From assembly GCF_004348445.1 (NCBI RefSeq), contig NZ_SMKV01000003.1, positions 62,001 to 126,000 on the forward strand: a stretch of DNA of 64,000 nt. Direction: 5' to 3'. Position numbers and translations under genes: made by a program. Positions within the stretch are counted from its first letter, which is position 1, and each line of letters starts with the position of its first letter. Below, piece after piece: positions 52,773 to 60,005 of this stretch. The DNA is from Saccharopolyspora aridisoli (GTDB lineage Bacteria > Actinomycetota > Actinomycetes > Mycobacteriales > Pseudonocardiaceae). The notes beneath the pieces were generated by a model, which worked only from the letters and a program-made list of their open reading frames with translations, searched no databases and had not been told where the DNA came from.

Positions 52773-53069
52773 TCAGCGGGGCTTGGGGCCGCCGGGGTCG
52801 TCCGGCCCCTTGTCCCGCGAACCGTTGGAGCCGGGGCCGGGGTCGTCCTCGGCGGAATCCCCGTTCGAGGAGTTCCGCTTGAGCACGCCCTCCACCTTGC
52901 CGCTCACGGACTCGATCTGGTCGTGGTATTTGCCGCCGGTGGCCTTGTCCAAGTTCGACTTGGCGGCATCGAGCCCCTTGGCGGCGCTGGGGCCCGCCTT
53001 CTCGGCGAGCTCTCCCGCCTTGCCCTTGGCTTGACCGGCCAGTTCCTTGGCCTTGTCGAGGAAACTCAT
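52773..53069 (-). CDS. Rv0909/MT0933-type antitoxin-like protein
   Basis: A 98-residue hydrophilic protein: MSFLDKAKELAGQAKGKAGE, LDKATGGKYHDQIESVSGKVEG, then an acidic, Pro/Gly-rich tail. The N-terminal two-thirds match the MT0933 antitoxin family, amphipathic helices resembling LEA or CsbD proteins. No toxin gene is adjacent, so a stress or structural role is equally possible. GGAGGCTGC lies before ATG 53069. Confidence 0.8.
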   Translation of the reverse strand: MSFLDKAKELAGQAKGKAGELAEKAGPSAAKGLDAAKSNLDKATGGKYHDQIESVSGKVEGVLKRNSSNGDSAEDDPGPGSNGSRDKGPDDPGGPKPR

Positions 53070-53188
53070 CGCAGCCTCCCTGCGTCGCTGTCTCCCGCGA
53101 CGGCGAGACACGCACTCACTGTAACCGATATCACACGAGGTGATACCGGTCCGTGCGCGAACCGCCGCGAGCGAGGCAGGATGGACAG

Positions 53189-53365
53189 GTGACCAGCGAA
53201 TCCCCTCAGGGCACGTCCGAACGCGAGAAGCGTCGCAGGCTCGCCGAGATCTTCGGAGACGTGCTGCCGGAGACGACCTCTGACGACCGTCCCGAGACGA
53301 CCTCGGCGAACACCCGCGAGAGCTGGTACCGCGAGAACCGGCCGCCGCACCACGACGCTCGATAG
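53189..53365 (+). CDS. Small conserved actinobacterial protein
   Basis: A 58-residue charged protein (REKRRRLAEIFGDVLPETT .. RESWYRENRPPHHDAR). Short proteins with RRRLAEIFGDVLPETTxDE and SWYRENRPPHH recur in this position in Pseudonocardiales and mycobacteria-like gene orders. The function is unknown. GTG 53189 is preferred to the open frame from 53153. The stop is 4 bp from the convergent mscL stop. Confidence 0.65.
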   Translation: MTSESPQGTSEREKRRRLAEIFGDVLPETTSDDRPETTSANTRESWYRENRPPHHDAR

Positions 53366-53369
53366 GACG

Positions 53370-53840
53370 TCAGTTGCGCGAAGCGGCCTGGCCGTTGCCG
53401 GTGCTCGTGGTGGCCTGCTCGTCGGTGGCCAGGCCCTCGATCCGCGGCAAGCCCTGCTCGGCGCGCAGCAGGTTGCGGATTTCCAGCAGCAGCTCCACGT
53501 CGGTGGGCTCGGACTGGCCCTCTTCCTCGCCCTTCTTGCGGCGCTCGGAAATCTTGTTCATCGGAACGACGAACAGGAAGTAAACGACCGCCGCCGTGAT
53601 GAAGAACGTGATCACGGCGTTGATCACCGTGGCGAAGTCGATCGTCGAGGCCTTGTTGCCTGCGACGATCTCGATGCTCAGGCCTGTGACGTTCCCGCCG
53701 CCGGTGGCCGCGATGAGCGGCTTGATGATGCTGGTGGTGAACGCCGTGACCAGGGCGGTGAAAGCGCTACCGACGACAACCGCGACCGCGAGGTCGATGA
53801 TGTTGCCGCGCATCAGGAAGTCCTTGAATCCCTTGAGCAC
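53370..53840 (-). CDS. mscL: Large-conductance mechanosensitive channel MscL
   Basis: A 156-residue MscL: FKDFLMRGNIIDLAVAVVVG (helix 1 with the pore Gly/Ala pattern), FATVINAVITFFITAAVVYF (helix 2) and NKISERRKK, then an acidic C-terminal bundle. It opens under membrane tension to release solutes during hypo-osmotic shock. GTG 53840 has GAGGAG 7 nt upstream. Its place after moaB2 is as in M. tuberculosis (Rv0985c). Confidence 0.95.
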   Translation of the reverse strand: MLKGFKDFLMRGNIIDLAVAVVVGSAFTALVTAFTTSIIKPLIAATGGGNVTGLSIEIVAGNKASTIDFATVINAVITFFITAAVVYFLFVVPMNKISERRKKGEEEGQSEPTDVELLLEIRNLLRAEQGLPRIEGLATDEQATTSTGNGQAASRN

Positions 53841-53989
53841 GTGGGAACTCCTCTCGGAAGAATGCGAGTCCGGTTTCCCGGATCGATGTTCGCGCCGCAT
53901 TCGCCGCGGATCCGCGCGGGCGCGGGCACTGGAGGGCAGCGTAACGGTGGCCGAATGGGTCGAAGCGATTGCTCATCCGCTGGGCCGTT

Positions 53990-54166
53990 TCAGGTGGCGG
54001 CTGCGGCTATGTCCACAACGGAGTGATGGCTGATGGCCAGAACGAGGGCCAGCAGCAGGAGGACTGCAGCCGTGATCCGGCGCAGCCACAGCACGCCGCG
54101 CCTGCTCGGCAGCAGGTTGCGGAGCCGGTCGAGCGGCGTGGGATCGAGCCGGGAGTTTGCGGGCAT
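53990..54166 (-). CDS. Short membrane protein, possible SAF-protein N-terminus
   Basis: A 58-residue protein with a basic N-terminus (SRLDPTPLDRLRNLLPSRRG) and one helix (ITAAVLLLLALVLAIS). The sequence resembles the N-terminus of the SAF-domain proteins usually found between mscL and the FmdB-like gene, but a TGA ends it before the SAF domain. GAGGGGGCGAC precedes ATG 54166. It may be a truncated remnant or a true small protein. Confidence 0.55.
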   Translation of the reverse strand: MPANSRLDPTPLDRLRNLLPSRRGVLWLRRITAAVLLLLALVLAISHHSVVDIAAAAT

Positions 54167-54328
54167 GTCGCCCCCTCGTGCCTTCGGAGAGATCGGACGC
54201 GTTCGAAGTTAGGGACGTGCCCGGTGGCGAGGAAGGGGGAAGCGCGGATCTGTGGATGGATTCGGCGCCGGTGGACAACTCGTTTCACCCGGAAGGCACA
54301 ACGAATGCGAGTGTCATTCGCATGACAA

Positions 54329-54360
54329 AACCGCCGGCCACATTCGAGTGACCGGCGGTT
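54329..54360 (-). terminator. Intrinsic terminator of ruc
   Basis: AACCGCCGG (54329-54337) pairs with CCGGCGGTT (54352-54360). On the minus strand the stem is followed by TTTTGTC. It begins 14 bp after the ruc stop, so it ends that message. Confidence 0.85.
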
Positions 54361-54373
54361 GAATTGTGCGGGA

Positions 54374-54712
54374 TCAGGAAGCCGCGGCGGTGGTGCTGCT
54401 GCTCGACGACGAGCTGGAAGCCGACGATCCCGACGAGGTCGAGCTCGACGAGGAGGACGCACCGGAGTCCGAGGAGTTCGACGAGGAGGACGCACCGGAG
54501 TCCGAGGAGCTCGAACCGCTCGTGCTCGAGGAGGACGACCGGTTGTCGGTCCGGTAGAAGCCGCTGCCCTTGAACACGATGCCGACGGCGTTGAACAGCT
54601 TGCGGAGTCGGCCGTTGCACTGCGGGCACTCGGTGAGGGAGTCCTCGCTGAACGATTGCACCTGCTCGAACTGATGGTCACATTCGGTGCAGGCGTACTG
54701 ATATGTGGGCAC
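54374..54712 (-). CDS. ruc: FmdB-family zinc-ribbon protein, Ruc-like redox-regulated chaperone
   Basis: A 112-residue protein. The zinc ribbon (PTYQYACTECDHQFEQVQSF .. TECPQCNGRLRKLF, CxxC-x-CxxC) is followed by GIVFKGSGFYRTD and a Ser-rich disordered tail of about 60 residues. In M. tuberculosis the orthologue Rv0991c (Ruc) becomes a chaperone when the zinc cysteines are oxidised and works with DnaK, and it is repressed by HrcA. Here a CIRCE site lies just upstream, supporting the same control. GTG 54712 is chosen; an upstream ATG at 54748 would place the start inside the CIRCE element. Confidence 0.9.
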   Translation of the reverse strand: MPTYQYACTECDHQFEQVQSFSEDSLTECPQCNGRLRKLFNAVGIVFKGSGFYRTDNRSSSSSTSGSSSSDSGASSSSNSSDSGASSSSSSTSSGSSASSSSSSSSTTAAAS

Positions 54713-54737
54713 GGCCGCGAACCTCCGAAATCTGGGC

Positions 54738-54764
54738 TTGGCACTCAAACCACGGGAGTGCTAA
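54738..54764 (-). promoter_or_regulatory. CIRCE element (HrcA operator) before ruc
   Basis: On the minus strand: TTAGCACTC (54764-54756), nine bases, then GAGTGCCAA (54746-54738). The left arm and the 9-nt spacing match CIRCE (TTAGCACTC-N9-GAGTGCTAA) exactly. The right arm has one difference. A TTGCAC/CATTAT-like promoter lies directly upstream. Confidence 0.9.
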
Positions 54765-54809
54765 CCCGATAATGCTAGACAACGGGTGTCCAGTGCAAAC
54801 AGTGCTACG

Positions 54810-55403
54810 TCACATCGGCAGCCTCACGACCCCGCGCGCGGGCGTGACGACGCTGGTCATCCGCACGTCGTGGTCCTCACCGGGCAGCGATGAGACGAAT
54901 TCGGAATCCCGCACCACGCCCAGCAGCTCCGCCGCCGGGTCGCGCAGCACCAGCGACCGGTCGTAGTGGCCGGCGCCGCGCCCGAGTCGGACGCCCTGGT
55001 GGTCGACGCCCAGCGCGGGGACCAAGATCACGTCCGCCCGGCCGATCGCCGCAGCGCCGAGCCGCTCGCCCGCAGGTTCCAGCAGTCCGAAAGCAGCCGG
55101 TCGCAGCGAGTCGGGGCCCGTGTACTCGGCCCACTCCAGCGGCTGCCTGCCCGCCACGATCGGCAGCAGCACCCGCAGACCCGCTTCGCGCAGCACCGAC
55201 GGGAGGTCCGCTCCCGGCTCCGGGCCGACGGGCACGTAGGCGGCCACCACGCTCAGCTCGCGCTGGGCCAGCCAGCCCAGCAAGTTCGACAGGAGTGCCT
55301 GGTCGTCGGCTTTCCGAGCTGGTTCGTCCAGCTCGTCGCGTTGGAGCAGGAGTCGGCTCCGCCATTGCGCTTTCGACGTACGAAATTCATCCAGTGAGCT
55401 CAC
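54810..55403 (-). CDS. 5-formyltetrahydrofolate cyclo-ligase
   Basis: A 197-residue enzyme with the family motifs KAQWRSRLLLQRDEL near the start, VPVGPEPGADLPSVL, AAIGRADVILVPALGVDHQG, VRLGRGAGHYDRSL (ATP/folate loop) and a C-terminal VVTP. It converts 5-formyl-THF to methenyl-THF with ATP. GTG 55403 has TACAGT 6 nt upstream on its strand, a leaderless start. It is divergent from galU. The M. tuberculosis orthologue Rv0992c has the same neighbours. Confidence 0.92.
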   Translation of the reverse strand: MSSLDEFRTSKAQWRSRLLLQRDELDEPARKADDQALLSNLLGWLAQRELSVVAAYVPVGPEPGADLPSVLREAGLRVLLPIVAGRQPLEWAEYTGPDSLRPAAFGLLEPAGERLGAAAIGRADVILVPALGVDHQGVRLGRGAGHYDRSLVLRDPAAELLGVVRDSEFVSSLPGEDHDVRMTSVVTPARGVVRLPM

Positions 55404-55440
55404 GGGTTCACTGTAGGTTTGACCGATAAGCTGCGGCGTC

Positions 55441-56343
55441 ATGAGCAGCCCGACAAGCACGCCGACCGCGTTCCGGACCGCCATCGTGCCAGCGGCAGGA
55501 CTGGGAACCAGGTTCCTGCCCACCACGAAAGCGGTGCCCAAGGAGTTGCTCCCGGTCGTGGACACCCCCGGGATCGAGCTGGTGGCGGCCGAGGCGGCCG
55601 AGGCCGGTGCGCGGCGCATGATCATCGTCACGTCGCCCGACAAGGGCGCGGTCGCCGACTACTTCCAACCCAGCCCGGAGCTGGAGCAGACCCTCAAGGC
55701 CCGCGGCAAGGACGACCTGCTGGCCAAGGTGCACCGCGCCTCGGAGCTGATCGAGGCCGAGACCGCGCTGCAGGAGAAGGCCCTCGGCCTCGGACACGCC
55801 GTGGGTTGCGCCGAGTCCGCCCTCGCCGACGACGATGACGCGGTCGCCGTGCTGCTGCCCGACGACCTGGTGCTGCCGACCGGGGTGCTGAAGCGGATGG
55901 CCGAGGTCCGCGCCCGCTACGGCGGCAGCGTGCTGTGCGCCTTCGACGTACCCCGGGACAAGATCTCCGCCTACGGCGTCTTCGACGTCGCCGACACCGA
56001 CGCCGACGACGTCAAGATCGTCAACGGCATGGTCGAGAAACCCGCCCCGGGCGACGCGCCGTCGACGCTGGCCGCCGCCGGGCGATACCTGCTGGACCGG
56101 GCCATCTTCGACGCGCTGCGCCGCATCGAGCCCGGCGCCGGTGGCGAACTCCAGCTCACCGATGCCGTAGCGTTGCTGATCTCCGAGGGACACCCGGTTC
56201 ACGTCGTGGTCCATCACGGTGGGCGACACGACTTGGGAAACCCTGGCGGTTTCCTGAAAGCTGCGGTGGACTTCGCGCTAGCGGATCCCGAGTACGGGCC
56301 GGACCTGCGGGACTGGCTCGCCGACCGGATCGACAGAAGCTGA
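55441..56343 (+). CDS. galU: UTP-glucose-1-phosphate uridylyltransferase
   Basis: A 300-residue nucleotidyltransferase: VPAAGLGTRFLPTTKAVPKE (nucleotide loop), VTSPDKGAVADYF, LGHAVGCAE and VLLPDDLVLP (metal Asp), then GMVEKPAPGDAPS and GRYLLDRAIF. It makes UDP-glucose for glycans and supplies GalT. ATG 55441 has TAAGCT 8 nt upstream, suggesting a leaderless transcript back-to-back with that of the cyclo-ligase gene. Confidence 0.95.
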   Translation: MSSPTSTPTAFRTAIVPAAGLGTRFLPTTKAVPKELLPVVDTPGIELVAAEAAEAGARRMIIVTSPDKGAVADYFQPSPELEQTLKARGKDDLLAKVHRASELIEAETALQEKALGLGHAVGCAESALADDDDAVAVLLPDDLVLPTGVLKRMAEVRARYGGSVLCAFDVPRDKISAYGVFDVADTDADDVKIVNGMVEKPAPGDAPSTLAAAGRYLLDRAIFDALRRIEPGAGGELQLTDAVALLISEGHPVHVVVHHGGRHDLGNPGGFLKAAVDFALADPEYGPDLRDWLADRIDRS

Positions 56344-56403
56344 TGCCGAGCGCCGGGTAGGCCGACCCCGGCACCGGTGAGGAGCGGGGGAGAGGCGACA
56401 GCC

Positions 56404-57627
56404 ATGAGGTCAGTGGACGAGCAGCTGGCGCGCGTGCTCACGGCCGCCGTCCGGCCCGCCCCAGTTCGGGTGGCGATCTCGGAGGCGCAGGGACTGCTGT
56501 GCGCCGAAGAGGTCGTGGCCGAACGGGCGCTGCCCGGATTCGACCAGGCCGCGGTCGACGGCTACGCGGTGCGCAGCGTCGACGTGCAGACGGCCGCCGA
56601 GGAGTCGATCGTGCTCCCGGTGGTCGGGGAGATCCCGGCCGGTTCGCGGCAGCCGCGCAGGCTGCAGCCCGGACAGGCGGTGCGGGTCGCCACCGGCGCC
56701 CCGTTGCCGACCCTCGCCGACGCCGTCGTCCCGCTGGGCCACACCGACGAGCACCCGGCCAAGATCACCGTGCAGCAGCCGGTCCCGTCGGCGGCGTTCG
56801 TCCGCCGCACGGGTGAGGACGTGCAGACCGGGGACGTCGCCGTGCGGCGTGGGGCGCCCATCGGCTCCGCCCAGGTCGGACTGCTGGCCGCGGTGGGCCG
56901 CGACAAGGTGCTGGTGCACCCACGTCCCCGGGTCTCGATCATCTCCCTGGGGGACGAGCTCGTCGACGTCGACCGCACGCCCGGCCAAGGTCAGGTTTAC
57001 GACGTCAACTCCTACGCCCTCGCCGCCGCCGCGCGCGACGCCGGAGCCGAGGTCACCCGTGTCGGCATCGCCAGCAACGACCCGCGCCGGTTGCGCGAGG
57101 TCGTCGAAGGACGGCTGCTGCTGTCGGAGATCGTGGTGATCGCGGGCGGCGTCGGCGGTGCCGCAGGCGGTGACGTGCGCTCGGCGCTGGCCGACCTCGG
57201 CTCCCTCGACGACGACCGGGTGGCGATGCAGCCCGGCTCGGTGCAGAGCTTCGGTCGGCTCGGCCCGGACGAGATCCCGACGTTCGTGCTGCCCGGCAAC
57301 CCGGTCAGCGCGCTGGTGGTCTTCGAGGTGCTGGTCCGGCCGCTGATCCGCTCGGCGCTGGGCAAGGAGAACCCGAACCGCCGCAGCGTCTCCGCCGAAC
57401 TGCTCTCGCCGATCACCGCGACCAAGGGTCGTCGCGGGTTCCTGCGGGGACAGCTGCTGCGCGACCCCAAGAACGGCTCCTACCTGGTGCAGCCGTTGGG
57501 CACCTCCGGTTCGCACCTGCTGGCGTCGCTGGCCGAGGCGAACTGCTTGATCGTCGTGGAAGAGGACATCACGGAGGTCGCGGCGGGCGAGGACGTGCAG
57601 GTGCGGTTCCTCTCGCAGCGTTCGTGA
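56404..57627 (+). CDS. glp: MoeA/gephyrin-like molybdotransferase (Glp)
   Basis: A 407-residue MoeA-fold protein: ALPGFDQAAVDGYAVRS (MoeA signature, with Q where S/N is common), VATGAPLPTLADAVVPLG, SIISLGDELVDVD, YDVNSYALAAAARDAGAE and FVLPGNPVSALVVFEVLV. In Corynebacterium the MoeA paralogue next to rimJ and a two-helix membrane protein is Glp, which binds FtsZ and its receptor GlpR rather than mainly making cofactor. This gene has the same neighbours (rimJ, glpR), so the division role is likely. The segment GGVGGAAGGD departs from the usual GGxSxGxxD molybdopterin motif. Confidence 0.87.
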   Translation: MRSVDEQLARVLTAAVRPAPVRVAISEAQGLLCAEEVVAERALPGFDQAAVDGYAVRSVDVQTAAEESIVLPVVGEIPAGSRQPRRLQPGQAVRVATGAPLPTLADAVVPLGHTDEHPAKITVQQPVPSAAFVRRTGEDVQTGDVAVRRGAPIGSAQVGLLAAVGRDKVLVHPRPRVSIISLGDELVDVDRTPGQGQVYDVNSYALAAAARDAGAEVTRVGIASNDPRRLREVVEGRLLLSEIVVIAGGVGGAAGGDVRSALADLGSLDDDRVAMQPGSVQSFGRLGPDEIPTFVLPGNPVSALVVFEVLVRPLIRSALGKENPNRRSVSAELLSPITATKGRRGFLRGQLLRDPKNGSYLVQPLGTSGSHLLASLAEANCLIVVEEDITEVAAGEDVQVRFLSQRS

Positions 57628-57633
57628 GCGCGG

Positions 57634-58299
57634 ATGCAGCCCACCGACTCTGATGGGTTCCCGATCGGGCGCCACCCCGGCTGGCCCGCGCGGCTCGGTC
57701 CGCTGCGGACCGAGCGCGGCACCGTGGCCCTGCGCCCGCTCCGGCTCCGCGATGCCGGGCTCTGGAGCCGGACCCGCCTGCAGGACCGCGACTACCTGCA
57801 GAAGTGGGAGCCGACCGCCCTCGGCGGCTGGCGGGAGCGCAACTCGCCCTCGGCTTGGCCTGCCCAGTGGGCGGCGCTGCGCGGCATGGCCCGCCGAGGC
57901 CAGGCGTTGCCGTTCGCGATCGTCGTCGACGGCGAGTTCGCAGGGCAGCTGACCATCGGCAACGTCGTTCGCGGTGCACTGCGCTCGGCGTGGGTCGGGT
58001 ACTGGGTGGCCAGCAGGGTGGCCGGTGGGGGAGTGGCCCCGGCGGCTGTGGCGCTGGCCGTCGATCACTGCTTCGGTCCGGTCGGGCTGCACCGGCTGGA
58101 GGCCACGGTCCGGCCGGAGAACGACCGCAGCATCCGGGTGCTGGAGAAGTCCGGCTTCCGCCGCGAAGGGCTGTTCCAGCGGTACCTCGACGTCGCGGGC
58201 GCCTGGCGGGACCACTACGTCTACGCCCTGACCACCGAGGAAGTCCCCGACGGAGCCGTCGCCCGCTTGGTCCGCTCCGGCGGCGCCACCCGCTCCTGA
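57634..58299 (+). CDS. rimJ: RimJ-like GNAT N-acetyltransferase
   Basis: A 221-residue GNAT: VALRPLRLRDAGLWSRTRLQ at the start, LTIGNVVRGALRSAWVGYWV, RVAGGGVAPAAVALAVDHCF (acetyl-CoA loop region) and LEATVRPENDRSIRVLEKSGF (motif B). RimJ acetylates ribosomal S5 in E. coli; the actinobacterial target is unknown. It starts 6 bp after glp. The order galU-glp-rimJ-glpR matches Rv0993-Rv0996. Confidence 0.88.
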   Translation: MQPTDSDGFPIGRHPGWPARLGPLRTERGTVALRPLRLRDAGLWSRTRLQDRDYLQKWEPTALGGWRERNSPSAWPAQWAALRGMARRGQALPFAIVVDGEFAGQLTIGNVVRGALRSAWVGYWVASRVAGGGVAPAAVALAVDHCFGPVGLHRLEATVRPENDRSIRVLEKSGFRREGLFQRYLDVAGAWRDHYVYALTTEEVPDGAVARLVRSGGATRS

Positions 58300-58563
58300 C
58301 CTCTGAGAGCGAACGCACACTTACCACTGATCTGCGGCAACCCGGGTCGGGGTTGGGACGGATGGTCGTTCGAACGAGCGCATTCGGCGGTACGGAAGGC
58401 GACACGCCCGGTGTCGGTGTTGCTCGTGACTGCTCTGTTCGTGCGGTTCTGTAGTCGAAGGCACAACTGATGCGCGGCGTGGCTGCGAGACACGAGTGAC
58501 TGATGTGACTAGCGTGGCGATCGCAGACTTGTGCACTGCCGGTGCCAGGGGAGGTGGCGACGA

Positions 58564-59436
58564 ATGCCGAGCTCATTGATCTTCGCTGCGCTGGCGGCGG
58601 CCTGGTTGGTCGTCCTGGTGCCGATGTTCGCCCGCCGCCGGCAGGAAGTGTCCAAGACCACCGATTCCGCGCTCGCCGCCCGAGTCGTGCGACGCGGCAG
58701 CGATCGGCGACCGGCGAGGTCGGAAGCCGCGACAACCGACAGGGTGGAGGTCGGGATGCCTGAACCCGGGCTGGACGTGGACGAGCAGGACGAGACCTTC
58801 GAGGAGCACGACGAGGACTGGCGCCCCGTCAACAGCGAGGACGTCCGGGCCGGGCGCCGCTACCGTCCTGGCCGTGGCGGCTACGACCCCGAAGCCGCGG
58901 CGCTGGTCGCCCGCGCCAAGTACGCCCGCAGGCAGCGCATCGTCCTCACGATGCTGCTGCTCGCGGTCACCACCGGGCTGCTCGCCGCGCTGCTGTGGCC
59001 AGTCCTGTGGTGGGGGCACGCCGTCGTCGACCTGTCGCTGGTCGGCTACCTCACCTACCTGCGCAGGCAGGTCCGCATCGAAGAGGGCATCCGGGCCCGT
59101 CGCCTCGCCCGCATCAACGGCGAACGCGACGACGTGGAGCCCGAAGAGGACGAGGTCGACTACGACGAGCGCGACGACTCCCGCCGCGACGACCTCGACG
59201 ATGACTACGACTACACCGGTGACCCGGAGTTCGACGAGCTCGGCGAGTTCATCGAGGACTACGAGGACGAGGTCGCCGAGGGCCGCAGGCCGGATCCCGT
59301 CCCCGCCCAGGACCGCGCAGCCGACATCCGTCCCGTCGTCCCCGGCGTCCGCGTCGAGATCGACGATGAAGACCCGGTCTTCGACGAGCTCGACGAGCGC
59401 GCCTGGGAGCCCTACCGGAGGGCAGCGGGCGAGTGA
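58564..59436 (+). CDS. glpR: Glp receptor GlpR-like membrane protein
   Basis: A 290-residue protein. N-terminal helix 1 (SLIFAALAAAWLVVLVPMFA) precedes a basic RRR cluster and a roughly 80-residue linker. Two helices follow (IVLTMLLLAVTTGLLAALL; WGHAVVDLSLVGYLTYL), and a very acidic C-terminal tail (about 190-290, runs of Asp/Glu) ends in AWEPYRRAAGE. In Corynebacterium the cognate membrane receptor of Glp has this layout and links the divisome to polar growth. GGGGAGG lies about 10 nt before ATG 58564. A hairpin follows at 59470. Confidence 0.85.
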   Translation: MPSSLIFAALAAAWLVVLVPMFARRRQEVSKTTDSALAARVVRRGSDRRPARSEAATTDRVEVGMPEPGLDVDEQDETFEEHDEDWRPVNSEDVRAGRRYRPGRGGYDPEAAALVARAKYARRQRIVLTMLLLAVTTGLLAALLWPVLWWGHAVVDLSLVGYLTYLRRQVRIEEGIRARRLARINGERDDVEPEEDEVDYDERDDSRRDDLDDDYDYTGDPEFDELGEFIEDYEDEVAEGRRPDPVPAQDRAADIRPVVPGVRVEIDDEDPVFDELDERAWEPYRRAAGE

Positions 59437-59469
59437 TCCCCGCGAAGAGGGGGGTGCCGCAAGGGCCTG

Positions 59470-59496
59470 GTGCGGGACTTGCTAAGCTTCCCGCAC
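59470..59496. terminator. Hairpin after glpR
   Basis: GTGCGGGA (59470-59477) pairs with TCCCGCAC (59489-59496) across an 11-nt loop. It lies 34 bp after the glpR stop and before tRNA-Ala, probably ending the galU-glpR message. Confidence 0.65.
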
Positions 59497-59527
59497 AACG
59501 AAGCCGGAGGGCTTGAACCTCTGGTGA

Positions 59528-59600
59528 GGGGCTGTAGCGCAGTTGGTAGCGCGTCTCGTTCGCATCGAGAAGGTCAGGGGTTCGATTCCCCTCAGCTCCA
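59528..59600 (+). tRNA. tRNA-Ala(CGC)
   Basis: A full cloverleaf: acceptor GGGGCTG/CAGCTCC with one G-T pair, D-arm GCGCAGTTGGTAGCGC, anticodon stem TCTCG/CGAGA with loop TTCGCAT (anticodon CGC), T-arm AGGGGTTCGATTCCCCT and discriminator A. CCA is not encoded. A strong terminator follows at 59612. No duplicate of its 3' end is found in the window. Confidence 0.96.
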
Positions 59601-59611
59601 CATAACATCGA

Positions 59612-59646
59612 GAACGCCCTGCTCAACGCGGGGCGTTCTCTTTTTC
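59612..59646 (+). terminator. Intrinsic terminator after tRNA-Ala
   Basis: GAACGCCC (59612-59619) pairs with GGGCGTTC (59631-59638), followed by TCTTTTTC. This is a classical rho-independent terminator with a T-run. Confidence 0.92.
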
Positions 59647-60005
59647 GCGTCGTTCCACATCTTTCTGGGGGAGCGGCTTGCCCAAGCCTCTGCGGTTCGG
59701 TGGTCGCTCTTCTTTCGCCCCTCGTCTTTGGCGTCGTCCCTGGCCTGTTCATTGACCAGAGAGTCGGGTCGTGGACCAGCCTCGCAGCAATACGAACAGG
59801 GTCCTGTCCGCGTTCCTGCAGGTGCGCTCCACCCTCACGTGCAGCGGGGGGTGTGGGACGTGGTTGCTCCGTAGTGGTCCGTGCATGTCGCGGCGAAATA
59901 CCGGCGATCGAGCAATCCGCTGACCAGCGAGTCATCCGGTCCGCCTGAGCTCATGACCGCGCTGAACTCGACATCGCGTGGCCGCGTTCGATTACCGTGG
60001 CTGAC
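59647..60005. other. Intergenic region
   Basis: No gene is supported. At its right end TACCGT (59993-59998) lies 7 nt before GTG 60006 and marks the leaderless promoter of the cyclase gene. Confidence 0.5.

Noticed and set aside
52773-53069. A toxin-antitoxin pair
   Set aside because: The protein resembles an antitoxin family, but no toxin gene lies on either side. The neighbours are moaB2 and a 58-residue conserved protein.
58366-58377. TCGTTCGAACGA palindrome as a LexA (SOS) box
   Set aside because: Actinobacterial SOS boxes have TCGAAC-N4-GTTCGA. Here the arms are fused without the 4-bp centre, and the following gene (glpR) is not an SOS gene.
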